DNA of 32,851 nucleotides from Phycisphaerales bacterium (GCA_018645065.1 JABGPF010000024.1:1-32851); one strand, 5' to 3'. Positions 22,006-30,987 are shown, counted from the first letter of the stretch. Translations and numbers: made by a program. Notes: generated from the letters alone by a model not told the origin.

Positions 22006-24555
22006 ATGATACGCACGACTAAATGGATCGTCTCGAGCTGTCTTCTCGCCGCTCTGGTCGCAACAACCGCGTCGAATGCACAAGCTGCACGCAGACCGGT
22101 CAAGAATCTTGAATTCCCGGCTACGCAGAAGGAAATGATCGAAAACGCCTGGACGCGAGACTTCGGAACCGACGTCGCAAAGGCGATCGAACTTACCGAA
22201 AAAACTTTCACGTTCGTTGGCGATAACGCCACGGCCAAGAAGCTGCGTCCCAAGTTCGACGCGCTGAAGAAGGCGACCGGAAAAGATACGTATCTCAAGA
22301 TCCGTTGGTTGAGGCGTGAGCTGATTTTATCGCATCCGACGTTGAACTTTGACAAGCTTCTGGTAAACAAGCGAGCCCCGACGGGCTACTCCCACCAGTG
22401 CGACCAATACCTCGGAAGGCACGCCCGACCAGGCGCCGGTCTGACCGTAGTGTCCAACTGGAAGACCGAGCCCAAAGCCAAGGAAATCCTCGCCAGCAAG
22501 CTGCCCGTGGGCACCACACTGCACCCCGACCTGTCGTACGACGGGAAGAAAGTAATGTTCGGTTACTGCGACGCGACGAACCCCAAGAAAAACGAACGGC
22601 GCTACTGGATCTGGGAATGCAACGTTGACGGAAGCGGACTGAAGCAACTTACCGGAACCAAGAAGGATGGCTTCAAGACTTGGTACGGTCGGCACACAGT
22701 GCTCGTTGAAGACTGGGACCCATGCTACCTGCCCGAAGGCGGATTCGTGTTCATCTCGACCCGCGCACAAGCGTTCGGGCGATGCCACGGATCGCGTTAC
22801 ACACCGTCTTACCTGATGTATCGCGCCGAGGCTGACGGATCGAACATCCGCCAGATATCCTACGGCGAGGCCAATGAATGGGACCCGGCGGTAATGTACG
22901 ACGGACGTATCGTCTACACGCGCTGGGACTACATTAACCGTCACGACACCGTTTTCCAGAGCCTCTGGTCGACCCGCCCGGACGGAACCGACGTCAAACA
23001 CTTCTACGGAAACTACACGCGTAACCCGCAAATGACCGCCGAAGCCCGCCCGATACCCGATAGTGAAAAGGTCGTCTTCACAGCGATGGGCCACCACTCG
23101 TACACCACCGGATCCATTGTCCTGCTGGACATATCCAAGGGCGAAGACGGAAAAGAACCCCTCACGCGAATCACGCCTGAAGCCAAGTTCCCCGAATCGG
23201 AAGGTTGGCCCAATCCGTTCTCAACGCCCTGGCCCCTGAACGAGCAGTTGTACCTCGCAGCCCACTCACCGCAACGCCAAGCCAGGCAGGGAAGCATCAA
23301 CTCCGACAATGCGTACGGTATCTTCCTGGTCGACGCATTCGGCGGACGCGAGTTGATCTATCGCGACACGAAAATGTCCAGCTTCGCGCCGATCCCGATC
23401 AAAGCACGAAAGATGCCGAAAATCCTGCCCTCAATGCTCGATCCCAAGGGTAAGGACATGACCGCCAAGATCATCGTCCAAGACGCCTGCGAAACGCGCG
23501 TTAAAGGTGTTGTGCGAGACGATATCGCCGCACTGCGAATCAACATGATTCACGGACAACCCAATAACTCCAAGACCAACCCCTCAATCGCGAACAACGA
23601 AATTCTCAAACACGTAGTCGGTACTGTTCCGATCCAGAGCGACGGATCAGTCGCCTTCACGGCGCCGGCAGGTGAACCGCTACAGCTTCAGCTCGTAGAC
23701 AAAGACGGACTAGCCGTCCTGACGATGCGCACACTTGTTTACTTCCAGCCCGGTGAGGCGTCAAGTTGCGTCGGCTGCCACGAGAATCGCGGTATGACCC
23801 CGCTGCCCAAGAAACTCAAAGCAACAGGCTCGTTCCCCAAGCCCACACCTCCGAAGTACGCCAAGCCTGAACTGGCGCTGGCGTTCGCGCAGACCGTTCA
23901 ACCCGTGCTCGACAAAAACTGCATCAAGTGCCACGGACTCGGTAAGAAAATCGCAGGCAACATGAACCTGTTGGGCAAAAAGGGCAGGCGATACTCCCAG
24001 AGCTACGACTCCCTGACCGGTAAGAAGGGACTGATCGTGGTCGCCTACCGCAACCGCGAAACCAACGAATCGAAGATCAAGGAATACTACGCTCACGCAG
24101 GTACGCTGATCAAACACCTGACCAGCGAAAAACATCAGAAGAAGGTCAAGCTCTGCAAGGCCGACATGGCCCGCATAGTCGACTGGCTCGACCTTAACTG
24201 CCAGTTCTACGGCGACTACGAACAGGAAAAAGAAGAGAATCGCAAGATCAGCGGCGAGAACGAAAAAGCCATTCGCGCACTGATCAAAACCGAACTGGGC
24301 GACGAAATCGCAGCCCAGCCGATCGAAGCTCTTATCAACGTTGGTTACCCCGATCAGTCACGCGTATTGAACATGCCTCTGGCGATTTCCGCTGGCGGAT
24401 GGGGACAAACCAAAAAGTGGTCCAGCAAAAACGACGCGGGATACAAGAAGCTCGCCGAGCTGATCAAAACCGCCCTCCCGCCGCTGAAGAAACGCGACAT
24501 CAACATCTGGCGAAAGCTGAACCAGCCAGGTTACCAGACACTTTCATCTAAGTAG
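22006..24555 (+). CDS. Secreted di-haem cytochrome-like protein resembling the hydrazine synthase alpha subunit (HzsA-like)
   Basis: 849 residues. Signal peptide about 1-26 (ends ATTASNAQA). The middle is a PD40/WD40-like propeller with repeated blocks (LHPDLSYDGKKVMFGYCD, WDPCYLPEGGFVFISTR, EWDPAVMYDGRIVYTRWDY, ADSEKVVF-type). Two haem c sites follow: CVGCH (588-592) and CIKCH (639-643). This propeller plus C-terminal di-haem order is that of HzsA of anammox bacteria and of many HzsA-like proteins in other planctomycetes. No HzsB/HzsC-like gene is nearby, so hydrazine synthesis is not implied; electron transfer or an oxidase-type role in the periplasm is more cautious. ATG 22006 is chosen because AAAGG lies 8 bases upstream. 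The gene ends in a strong terminator and seems monocistronic. Confidence 0.8.
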   Translation: MIRTTKWIVSSCLLAALVATTASNAQAARRPVKNLEFPATQKEMIENAWTRDFGTDVAKAIELTEKTFTFVGDNATAKKLRPKFDALKKATGKDTYLKIRWLRRELILSHPTLNFDKLLVNKRAPTGYSHQCDQYLGRHARPGAGLTVVSNWKTEPKAKEILASKLPVGTTLHPDLSYDGKKVMFGYCDATNPKKNERRYWIWECNVDGSGLKQLTGTKKDGFKTWYGRHTVLVEDWDPCYLPEGGFVFISTRAQAFGRCHGSRYTPSYLMYRAEADGSNIRQISYGEANEWDPAVMYDGRIVYTRWDYINRHDTVFQSLWSTRPDGTDVKHFYGNYTRNPQMTAEARPIPDSEKVVFTAMGHHSYTTGSIVLLDISKGEDGKEPLTRITPEAKFPESEGWPNPFSTPWPLNEQLYLAAHSPQRQARQGSINSDNAYGIFLVDAFGGRELIYRDTKMSSFAPIPIKARKMPKILPSMLDPKGKDMTAKIIVQDACETRVKGVVRDDIAALRINMIHGQPNNSKTNPSIANNEILKHVVGTVPIQSDGSVAFTAPAGEPLQLQLVDKDGLAVLTMRTLVYFQPGEASSCVGCHENRGMTPLPKKLKATGSFPKPTPPKYAKPELALAFAQTVQPVLDKNCIKCHGLGKKIAGNMNLLGKKGRRYSQSYDSLTGKKGLIVVAYRNRETNESKIKEYYAHAGTLIKHLTSEKHQKKVKLCKADMARIVDWLDLNCQFYGDYEQEKEENRKISGENEKAIRALIKTELGDEIAAQPIEALINVGYPDQSRVLNMPLAISAGGWGQTKKWSSKNDAGYKKLAELIKTALPPLKKRDINIWRKLNQPGYQTLSSK

Positions 24556-24581
24556 CCTCCGTCAATGAAGGCTCGTTGTAC

Positions 24582-24610
24582 AAACGCCCGGGCATTACGC
24601 CCGGGCGTTT
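24582..24610 (+). terminator. Strong intrinsic terminator of the HzsA-like gene
   Basis: AAACGCCCGGGC (24582-24593) and GCCCGGGCGTTT (24599-24610) form a perfect 12-bp stem with loop ATTAC, starting 26 bases behind the stop codon and followed by GTCGTTT. The A/T-flanked stem could work in both directions. Confidence 0.85.
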
Positions 24611-24824
24611 GTCGTTTAACACACAAACCCAGGCCGGTGCCGCAACACCGTCAACCGCACAAAAACATACGTGCACAGAACACAGTCAACCGTTTTGGAC
24701 TGCGGCGAGCTCTCCGAGTTTACCCCGAAGAACATCGCCGCTTTCACTTGTCGCGGAGCGACGGTTCTGCCGTTAAGCCCTAGCCGTTGGTTAGGCCGGA
24801 AGGACCCGGAACACTACGCGATTT

Positions 24825-26159
24825 TCATCTCCGGTGTTCCTCGGCATAGTCGGCGGCCTGTTGCATTAGCTCAACAGCCCGGTCGATCTCCGCGAGATTT
24901 TCATATCCGTACGACAGACGCAACTGACGGCGCCCGGTTTGGGCCAACTCGCCCGATGAGTTTACGCAATGCTCACCGGGAATGTATATCACACGCGGAT
25001 TGCGAGCCTCGGGCGGACCGTCGATATCATCATTGCCCGTGGTGCGGGTCAGGAACTTGAAAAAGTCCGACCCTTCATGCGTTTCGATATCCTTGAACGT
25101 TATGTAATAGTAAAATCCCGCCTGACCGCCGGTCACGTTTTCCAACAGCCCGCCCAGGCGATCGTCAATCCACTTTCGCACCACCGTCGCCTTTTGGCGG
25201 TAACCGTCGCGAACGTTTTTCAGTTGCGAAACTATCTGATGATCCAGCAGCCAACTGGCCAACGATTGGGTGATCTGAGGGGCACTGAATCCACCGTCGG
25301 AAGTGCGCTGAACCAGCGCGCGAAGAAACGGTCCGCCAGGTCCGATCAAATATCCGATCCGCAACGCTGGAGCCAACACCTTCGACAACGTCCCGATTTC
25401 ATACACAAATTCAGCCTCGTCATAACGCAACGCCGATTCGACAGGCTCGACAGCCGGATCGTGGATAAGATCTTCATACGCCCGGTCGAATATCACAGGT
25501 ATCTTCCGCCCGAGCCTGACAGAAAGCTCGCCAGCCAACCGCACCAACTCCCGCCGCCGAGCGTTCGAGAGAATCACGCACGAGGGATTGTTGACCGTAA
25601 CGATATAAAACATCCGAATTTCATCGGCGCGCGGTCCGAGTGCTGCGATCTTGTCAGCCAGAATCTCGGTCTGAATCCCTTCGGCGTCTTCAGGAACAGT
25701 AAGCAGCTCGAACCCGGTGCGCTGGAGGAAATTTGTGTAGATGTAGTACATCGGGTCGGCGGTTACAATTATGCCTTTGGGCAGCACATACGCCATCGAT
25801 TCCAGCAGGCTGGAGGCCCCGTTGGCGCCGATTATGATCTCATTACCCCCCAGCACCCTTTCGTCCAAACCGCCCACGGAGTTTGAGGTGAGGAAGCATC
25901 TAATCGATTCGATCAGCACGTTCGAACCGGCTGGCCCGCCGTAGTTCAACGCCTTGCGGTAGGTCTCGCTCTTATCGAGCACTTCATTAAACGCGACGCG
26001 GAAATGATCGGCGGGAATCGTCTCTTCATTAACATATCCCACGCCAAGATTAATATCGACACCGTCGCGGAAGTCGGCGGCGAAGCTGGCCATCATTCGA
26101 TTAACCGGCGCCGGAGTGCTGGAGGCCAAGCCATAAGTTGAAAGCGGAATTTCGTTCAT
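24825..26159 (-). CDS. PLP-dependent aminotransferase, class I/II (fold type I)
   Basis: 444 residues. The Schiff-base lysine is Lys260 in GTLSKVLAPALRIGYL; upstream are the NNPSC segment and FDRAYEDL (Asp and Tyr for the cofactor), and near the C-terminus RRQLRLSYGYE gives the carboxylate-binding Arg. The N-terminus (FADGVDINLGVGYVNEETIP-like, LNYGGPAGSNVLIESI) fits aminotransferases of the MocR-related / 2-aminoadipate and aromatic aminotransferase group. Amino-acid substrate cannot be fixed. ATG 26159 is chosen (AAGGA 7 bases upstream) rather than 26219. It may supply 2-oxoacids such as aryl pyruvates to the fused oxidoreductase elsewhere in the window, but this is only an idea. Confidence 0.87.
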   Translation of the reverse strand: MNEIPLSTYGLASSTPAPVNRMMASFAADFRDGVDINLGVGYVNEETIPADHFRVAFNEVLDKSETYRKALNYGGPAGSNVLIESIRCFLTSNSVGGLDERVLGGNEIIIGANGASSLLESMAYVLPKGIIVTADPMYYIYTNFLQRTGFELLTVPEDAEGIQTEILADKIAALGPRADEIRMFYIVTVNNPSCVILSNARRRELVRLAGELSVRLGRKIPVIFDRAYEDLIHDPAVEPVESALRYDEAEFVYEIGTLSKVLAPALRIGYLIGPGGPFLRALVQRTSDGGFSAPQITQSLASWLLDHQIVSQLKNVRDGYRQKATVVRKWIDDRLGGLLENVTGGQAGFYYYITFKDIETHEGSDFFKFLTRTTGNDDIDGPPEARNPRVIYIPGEHCVNSSGELAQTGRRQLRLSYGYENLAEIDRAVELMQQAADYAEEHRR

Positions 26160-26262
26160 TAGCGTATCCTTAATACAACAATGAATTGTACCGGCGCCAA
26201 CCCCCAAAGAAACCAACAAACCGGTAAAAGATCAAAACGAAGACGGTTTGCGACGTGATGGT

Positions 26263-27093
26263 TTATTTCTTTTTGTCGACTGGTTTGCCCAATAGCATTT
26301 TGCGGAGGGGTAGTGGGGTTTTTAGTTTGAACTGGCCGTCGAATTTTACGCTGCGCCAGTCGGTGACCAGTTTGCCCGCAGCCCCGGCTAGTGCGCTCAG
26401 GCGAACTCGCACCGGGATCACCATCTCTATTGCCTCATCGTCGGGCAGTTCGGTTATCGCGGTTTCGTCGAGTTCGAGTATCGGTTTTCCGGCAAGGCTC
26501 AACGCGCCCTTTACGCCCTCTAACGATAAGTGAATGCCCGACGGGTTGCGGATCTCGAACGTCACCAGGAACGTTGGCGTAATCCCCTTGCGCAGCGCGA
26601 TGCGTTTGAGTTTCCACTTCGGCGCCAGCATCGCCGGTACGTTCCCTCCGTGATTGAACGATACCGGCAAGGAGAAGCCCAGTACGTTAAACACCGGGCG
26701 GCTTGCCAGTTCGTATGGTACGGTTTTACCGAGCGAGTATTGCCTGGCTGCGTTGGAGAGGTCCGGCAGACTGATCGTCAGGTTGATCGGAATAGTGCTC
26801 TCTCCGCCCGCGGGGATAGTCGGGATCGGCGTTTGGGCCGAGCCCGAGGCGATCTGTCGCGTGGCGGCTAGGAAATCGCAATCGAACGTTTTTAAATTGG
26901 CGGAGAAAATATTGGGATTATGCACATTGAACAGGCACACCAGATCGAGCTGGCGGAAGCTCATCGACGATATTTTAATGTCGCTGAGTTTCACCTCCGG
27001 CCGCCTGATGCAACCGGTGACGCTGAAAACACCGAGAAACATCACAGCACTCAGCAGCACTGCACGATGAGCAAGTGATCTGATCGTATTCAT
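26263..27093 (-). CDS. LEA type 2 (WHy-domain) lipoprotein
   Basis: 276 residues. Lipoprotein signal peptide with lipobox VTGC, lipidated Cys28. Two tandem immunoglobulin-like WHy/LEA-2 units are suggested by the repeated pattern: first ISSMSFRQLDLVCLFNVHNPNIFSANLKTFDCDF, then RIALRKGITPTFLVTFEIRNPSGIHLSLEGVKGAL. N-P-N and N-P-S in F-x-V/I-x-N-P are the typical signature. Such proteins are periplasmic and linked to stress or outer-membrane functions; the role here is unknown. ATG 27093 is favoured over 27102 and 27144 because the promoter just upstream would make a leaderless message beginning at about this codon, and no ribosome binding site serves the other starts. Confidence 0.82.
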   Translation of the reverse strand: MNTIRSLAHRAVLLSAVMFLGVFSVTGCIRRPEVKLSDIKISSMSFRQLDLVCLFNVHNPNIFSANLKTFDCDFLAATRQIASGSAQTPIPTIPAGGESTIPINLTISLPDLSNAARQYSLGKTVPYELASRPVFNVLGFSLPVSFNHGGNVPAMLAPKWKLKRIALRKGITPTFLVTFEIRNPSGIHLSLEGVKGALSLAGKPILELDETAITELPDDEAIEMVIPVRVRLSALAGAAGKLVTDWRSVKFDGQFKLKTPLPLRKMLLGKPVDKKK

Positions 27094-27100
27094 GCGGGCC

Positions 27101-27129
27101 ATTGTATACCACTGGGGTCCACTGGGCAA
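27101..27129 (-). promoter_or_regulatory. Promoter of the LEA-type lipoprotein gene, leaderless configuration
   Basis: TTGCCC (27124-27129) and TACAAT (27101-27106) with 17 bases between; the ATG at 27093 follows the -10 box after 7 bases. Confidence 0.55.
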
Positions 27130-27198
27130 CGGGTCGCTATTCATCGCGCCCGCACGGTTCGGCGCCTATAGTTCGATACGCAAAGTCCATTTTTCAGC

Positions 27199-27226
27199 TT
27201 GCTCAACCCGACGCATCGGATAGAAT
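27199..27226 (+). promoter_or_regulatory. Promoter candidate for the SGNH hydrolase gene
   Basis: TTGCTC (27199-27204) and TAGAAT (27221-27226), spacing 16. The leader would be about 75 bases and includes the AAAGGA ribosome binding site. Confidence 0.4.
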
Positions 27227-27309
27227 TACCGTAAGAGCCCAGCGCCGATCGCCGGAGCGACGCCATCTGGAAATCCCGGATTCACTGACCATTAAAGGAA
27301 CTTGTTGCC

Positions 27310-28125
27310 ATGAAGTCATATATGCGCGGTTTGGTGCTATTACTCGGAGTTGCTGTATCGTTTCCTATCTTTGCGAAGACCGAACCGGCTGGCAAGATCC
27401 CAATCAAGAGCGGACAGACGATCGCGTTTCTGGGCGATTCGATCACCGCTGGCGGCGTCCGAGCGGGCGGTTACTGCCGAATGGTTGTCGACGGGCTGAA
27501 AAGTCAGGGCATCGAGGTCACGCCGATCTTTGCGGGCAAATCCGGGCACAAATCAAACGATATGCTCGCGCGTCTTGACAAAGATGTGATCAGCAAGAAA
27601 CCCGACTGGATGACTCTGAGCTGCGGTGTTAACGATGTGTGGCATTTCAAGCTGCGCCTGGGCAAGCGCACGTTCAAAGGCGTACCTCTCGACGAGTACA
27701 AAAAGAATATTACCGCCATTATCGACAAGGCCCAAGCCGCCGGGATCAAGGTGATGATCCTCACGTCGACCATGATTGGCGAAGATCCCGAAAGGGAGCT
27801 CAACAAGAACCTCATACCCTATAACGAATTCCTGCGAAAGATCGCCAAAGAGAAGAAATGCCTGCTGGCCGACCTCGACAAAGACATGCGCAAAGCCCTC
27901 AAGGGCATGCCTGACGTTAAGGGACGGACCATCATATTCGGCGAGCGTCAGAACAAAGGTATGATCAAGAACAAATTGACCACAGACGGCTGCCACATGA
28001 ACGCGATCGGCAACAAGATGATGGGCACGGGGATACTGAGAACATTCGGCATTGCGGAAGACAAGATCGCCTCCTTCGCAAAAACCTGGCCGCCCAAACG
28101 CACTCCTAAGGCCAAGAAGAAATAG
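27310..28125 (+). CDS. Secreted SGNH/GDSL-family hydrolase
   Basis: 271 residues with signal peptide (about 1-22, ending PIFA). The SGNH blocks are present: GDSITAGG with nucleophile Ser44, the Gly block (GKSGHKS), GVND with the oxyanion Asn, and D226-G-C-H229 as the catalytic Asp/His block. The fold is that of esterases and lipases acting on small esters, often acetylated sugars in planctomycetes. The C-terminus is a short basic tail (PPKRTPKAKKK). AAAGGA lies 10 bases before the ATG. Stand-alone gene; its end is 22 bases from the convergent der gene with no terminator seen between them. Confidence 0.9.
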   Translation: MKSYMRGLVLLLGVAVSFPIFAKTEPAGKIPIKSGQTIAFLGDSITAGGVRAGGYCRMVVDGLKSQGIEVTPIFAGKSGHKSNDMLARLDKDVISKKPDWMTLSCGVNDVWHFKLRLGKRTFKGVPLDEYKKNITAIIDKAQAAGIKVMILTSTMIGEDPERELNKNLIPYNEFLRKIAKEKKCLLADLDKDMRKALKGMPDVKGRTIIFGERQNKGMIKNKLTTDGCHMNAIGNKMMGTGILRTFGIAEDKIASFAKTWPPKRTPKAKKK

Positions 28126-28147
28126 TTGACCCGCGCACAGGCTTGGT

Positions 28148-29506
28148 CTATTCGTCGTCGTATTCGGTGTCTTCTATGGGTTTTCTGTCTACCTGGCGTC
28201 GTTTTCGCATCAGGAGGCGGATGGGGATTTCGTCGAACGGGAGGCGTTCGCGAAGTTGGTTCACCAGGAATCGCTTGTATCCCTGATCGAAGCTTCGCAC
28301 ATCGTTTACGAAGCATACGATCGTCGGAGGCGCCGTTCCGATCTGTGAGGCGTAGAGGATTTTCGGGCGTTTGGTCCCGGATTTGTGGCTGGGGCCTCGC
28401 ATGACGAGAATTTCTTCGATGTGTCTGTTGATCTCCGCCGTCGAGACGCGCGTGTTGGCTTGTTCGAACAGTTGCATCGCGAGTTTTATCGTACCGCGAA
28501 GGTTTTGGTCTTCGGTCGCCGTGGTCAGGCTGACCGGTGCGAATTTCAGTTCGGGCATCACCTTCTCGAAATACTCGACATAATCCTCACCGCTGGTCTG
28601 CTCCTTCGCCAGATCCCACTTATTAACCACAAGCACAACAGGCTTGTGCTGTTCGGCGATGAGTCCGGCGAGTTTTTTGTCGACCTGCGAGATCGGAAGC
28701 GACGCGTCGATCATCATCGCCACCACATCGGCCCGCCTGATCGACCGCATAGCGCGATGGTGGGCGTAGAACTCAATGTTACCGTTTATTTTGCTGCGTT
28801 TCCGCACGCCGGCGGTGTCTATGAGCATGAACTCTGTACCGTCGACTTCGCATAGCACGTCAACGCTGTCGCGCGTGGTGCCCGGAACGTCAGATACAAT
28901 TACGCGCTCCTCGCCGACAAGCGTGTTAATGAACGTGCTCTTACCGGCGTTTCGTTTACCGACTATCGCGAGTTTCATCATTTCCGGCGGGGCGCTTTCG
29001 CCTACATCATCGCCCAGGCGCCGCTCGATCTCTTCGAGCATATCGCCGATCCCGCGAGAGTGGGTCGCCGAGATCAGCATCGGCGCGCCAAAGCCAAGCT
29101 TGTGCAGTTCGCCAATTTCACCGGTGGTGTTCAGCATGTCAACTTTGTTGGCCAGCAGGATCACGGGCGTATTCTGTTTGCGCAGAAGTCGCGCGACGTG
29201 CGAGTCCAGCGGAGCAATGCCTTCGCGCGCGTCGACCATGAAGAGGATCAGTGCGGCTTGGGATACGCCTGAGGCGATCTGATCTTCGACGTCATCGGTC
29301 AGGTCGTCGGTATCTTCGATACCCATTCCGCCGGTATCGACCAGTTCTATGAAACCCGTATCGAGCTCAATAGGCGTAGAGACCCTGTCTCGCGTGACGC
29401 CAGGCATGTCGTCGACGATGGATATACGTCGTCCGGCCATAATGTTAAGGAGGCTGGACTTGCCGACATTTGGTCGGCCTACGATAGCTACTATTGGTAA
29501 AGACAT
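28148..29506 (-). CDS. der: GTPase Der (EngA), ribosome assembly
   Basis: 452 residues. Two tandem G domains: the first with GRPNVGKS (10-17), DTGG and NKVD; the second with GKRNAGKS (183-190), DTAG and NKWD. A C-terminal KH-like domain follows (about 365-440), ending in the acidic tail EDTEYDDE. Der is essential for assembly of the 50S subunit. Length and motifs are normal. There is no ribosome binding site before the ATG; TACAAT ends 6 bases upstream, which implies a leaderless transcript. It diverges from the FMN-binding protein gene. Confidence 0.97.
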   Translation of the reverse strand: MSLPIVAIVGRPNVGKSSLLNIMAGRRISIVDDMPGVTRDRVSTPIELDTGFIELVDTGGMGIEDTDDLTDDVEDQIASGVSQAALILFMVDAREGIAPLDSHVARLLRKQNTPVILLANKVDMLNTTGEIGELHKLGFGAPMLISATHSRGIGDMLEEIERRLGDDVGESAPPEMMKLAIVGKRNAGKSTFINTLVGEERVIVSDVPGTTRDSVDVLCEVDGTEFMLIDTAGVRKRSKINGNIEFYAHHRAMRSIRRADVVAMMIDASLPISQVDKKLAGLIAEQHKPVVLVVNKWDLAKEQTSGEDYVEYFEKVMPELKFAPVSLTTATEDQNLRGTIKLAMQLFEQANTRVSTAEINRHIEEILVMRGPSHKSGTKRPKILYASQIGTAPPTIVCFVNDVRSFDQGYKRFLVNQLRERLPFDEIPIRLLMRKRRQVDRKPIEDTEYDDE

Positions 29507-29512
29507 TGCGGC

Positions 29513-29540
29513 ATTGTAGCGTGCGAGAACAATTTAACAA
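29513..29540 (-). promoter_or_regulatory. Promoter of der, leaderless configuration
   Basis: TTGTTA (29535-29540) and TACAAT (29513-29518), spacing 16; the der ATG (29506) follows after 6 bases. Confidence 0.5.
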
Positions 29541-29581
29541 TGGGATTCGTCAGATATCGGTATCCGATCGGCGTGAAATTA

Positions 29582-29610
29582 TTCAATTTTTTGATCGGGG
29601 CGGTTATAGT
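29582..29610 (+). promoter_or_regulatory. Promoter of the FMN-binding protein gene
   Basis: TTCAAT (29582-29587) and TATAGT (29605-29610), spacing 17. An ATG at 29611 abuts the -10 box and would not be transcribed, which supports the start at 29635. Confidence 0.45.
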
Positions 29611-29634
29611 ATGGTGAAGCGAGAGCGGGTTTTT

Positions 29635-30987
29635 ATGAGTAATTACAGGACAAATATACAATGTGCGTTGGTGTTCGTGCTGCTGGCAGCGGTGTGCGGT
29701 TCTGTCTGCGGCGACGTGATTACCCTGAACAGTGGGACCACTTATAAGGGTAAGTTGATCGCAAAGACTGACAGCACGGTGAAGTTCCGCGTGATCCTGG
29801 GCGGTGGTACGGAGATCGAGTTGGACTTCCCCGCCGACAAGGTTCGCAGCGTTACCGCCGGCGACGTTCCGGCGCGCCCGAAACCGCCTGTTAAACCCAA
29901 ACCACCGGTGACGCCTCCGGTAACCAAGCCTGATCCCGATCCGGTGAAGCCGACAAAACCGGTAAAACCCGCAACCCCGACGCCGACGAAACGATCGGCT
30001 ACGGTGATAAATACGCTGATCCAGAAGGAAGGAAAGAGCCTTCCTGCCTGGTGGGATTCGGTGAAGCTGAACTACCCGCGAACGCTGGACCTGAAAGGCG
30101 TGAATCGCGCACAGGGATGGCAACCTCGGATAAATCTCGGGGCCTATTTCTTCTCGCTGGTTACGCCCCACCCCCAGCAATGGAAACAGGGCGTCAAACT
30201 GTTGCACCACGTTGTAGACGTTCGCAAGGGCGACCGCATGCGTCAACCCGAAGCAATGGCGATGCTGGCGAACTATTACAATCGCTACCTGGAAGACTAC
30301 CCACGGGCGGCGTATTGGGGGTTGCGGGCCGATAAAGCAGGCGGTCGGCCGACGCTGCACGGAGTAGTGGGACTGGCTGAATGCTATTTCCATATGGGAA
30401 ACAAGGCAATGGCTGAAACGCTGCTGAAAAAATACCGCCTTGACCTGCAAGCCGCGCCGCAAAGCATTAAACTCTGGGCTGAACTCGGACAAACCGACCT
30501 GGCGCTGAAGCAGGCGATGACCCTTGCCAACCAAATCCCCTACAGCGGATATATGGCTGCGGGCAATCTGCACCGACTGGCCGGCAGGTACGATCAGGCC
30601 GCCGCCTGCTACGATAAAGTACTCGCGGCCAACAACCCGCGCGGGCACGGTAAACTCTACCGGCGCAGAGCCCAGGAGTGCGGACATGCCGTCCGGCTGC
30701 TCAAAACACTGGACATCTCGAAAGTCGCCGACGGGACATACAACGGGATGAGCATGAGCTATCGCGGACCGCTTAACGTAGCGGTGAAAGTAAGCGCCGG
30801 GAAAATCGCCAGCGCAAAAGTCACCAGCCACAAAGACGATATCTTCTTCACCTCGATCACAAAAATCCCACAAATTGTCGTCGAAAAACAGTCGCTCGAA
30901 AAGATCGACGCAGTCTCCGGAGCAACAGTAACCTGTGAAGCAATACTGAACGCCGCAACCAAAGCACTGTCCAAAAAGAGACACTAA
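29635..30987 (+). CDS. Secreted FMN-binding-domain protein with SH3-like and TPR-like regions
   Basis: 450 residues. Signal peptide about 1-24. Then a small beta domain (GDVITLNSGTTYKGKLIAKT, with VRSVTAGDV), a proline/lysine-rich linker (about 82-120, repeated KP-P-x-T/V units), a helical TPR-like region (about 130-360; LGAYFF, AMLANYYNRYLEDYPRAAYWG, YDQAAACYDKVLAAN), and a C-terminal FMN_bind domain (DGTYNGMSMSYRGPLNVAVK to the end). The latter has DAVSGAT with Thr431, which fits the D-x-x-[ST]-G-A-T motif that ApbE modifies covalently with FMN in NqrC/RnfG. Known family role: extracytoplasmic electron transfer. The partner is unknown and apbE is not in the window. The frame is open upstream to 29494, but the promoter excludes that start. 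Confidence 0.85.
   Translation: MSNYRTNIQCALVFVLLAAVCGSVCGDVITLNSGTTYKGKLIAKTDSTVKFRVILGGGTEIELDFPADKVRSVTAGDVPARPKPPVKPKPPVTPPVTKPDPDPVKPTKPVKPATPTPTKRSATVINTLIQKEGKSLPAWWDSVKLNYPRTLDLKGVNRAQGWQPRINLGAYFFSLVTPHPQQWKQGVKLLHHVVDVRKGDRMRQPEAMAMLANYYNRYLEDYPRAAYWGLRADKAGGRPTLHGVVGLAECYFHMGNKAMAETLLKKYRLDLQAAPQSIKLWAELGQTDLALKQAMTLANQIPYSGYMAAGNLHRLAGRYDQAAACYDKVLAANNPRGHGKLYRRRAQECGHAVRLLKTLDISKVADGTYNGMSMSYRGPLNVAVKVSAGKIASAKVTSHKDDIFFTSITKIPQIVVEKQSLEKIDAVSGATVTCEAILNAATKALSKKRH

Noticed and set aside
22327-23097. 256-codon frame antisense to the HzsA-like gene
   Set aside because: Shadow frame with no domain or start signal.
24808-24840. GGAACAC...GTGTTCC inverted repeat at the end of the aminotransferase gene
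   Set aside because: 7-bp arms with a 19-base loop spanning the stop codon and no T-run; probably chance.
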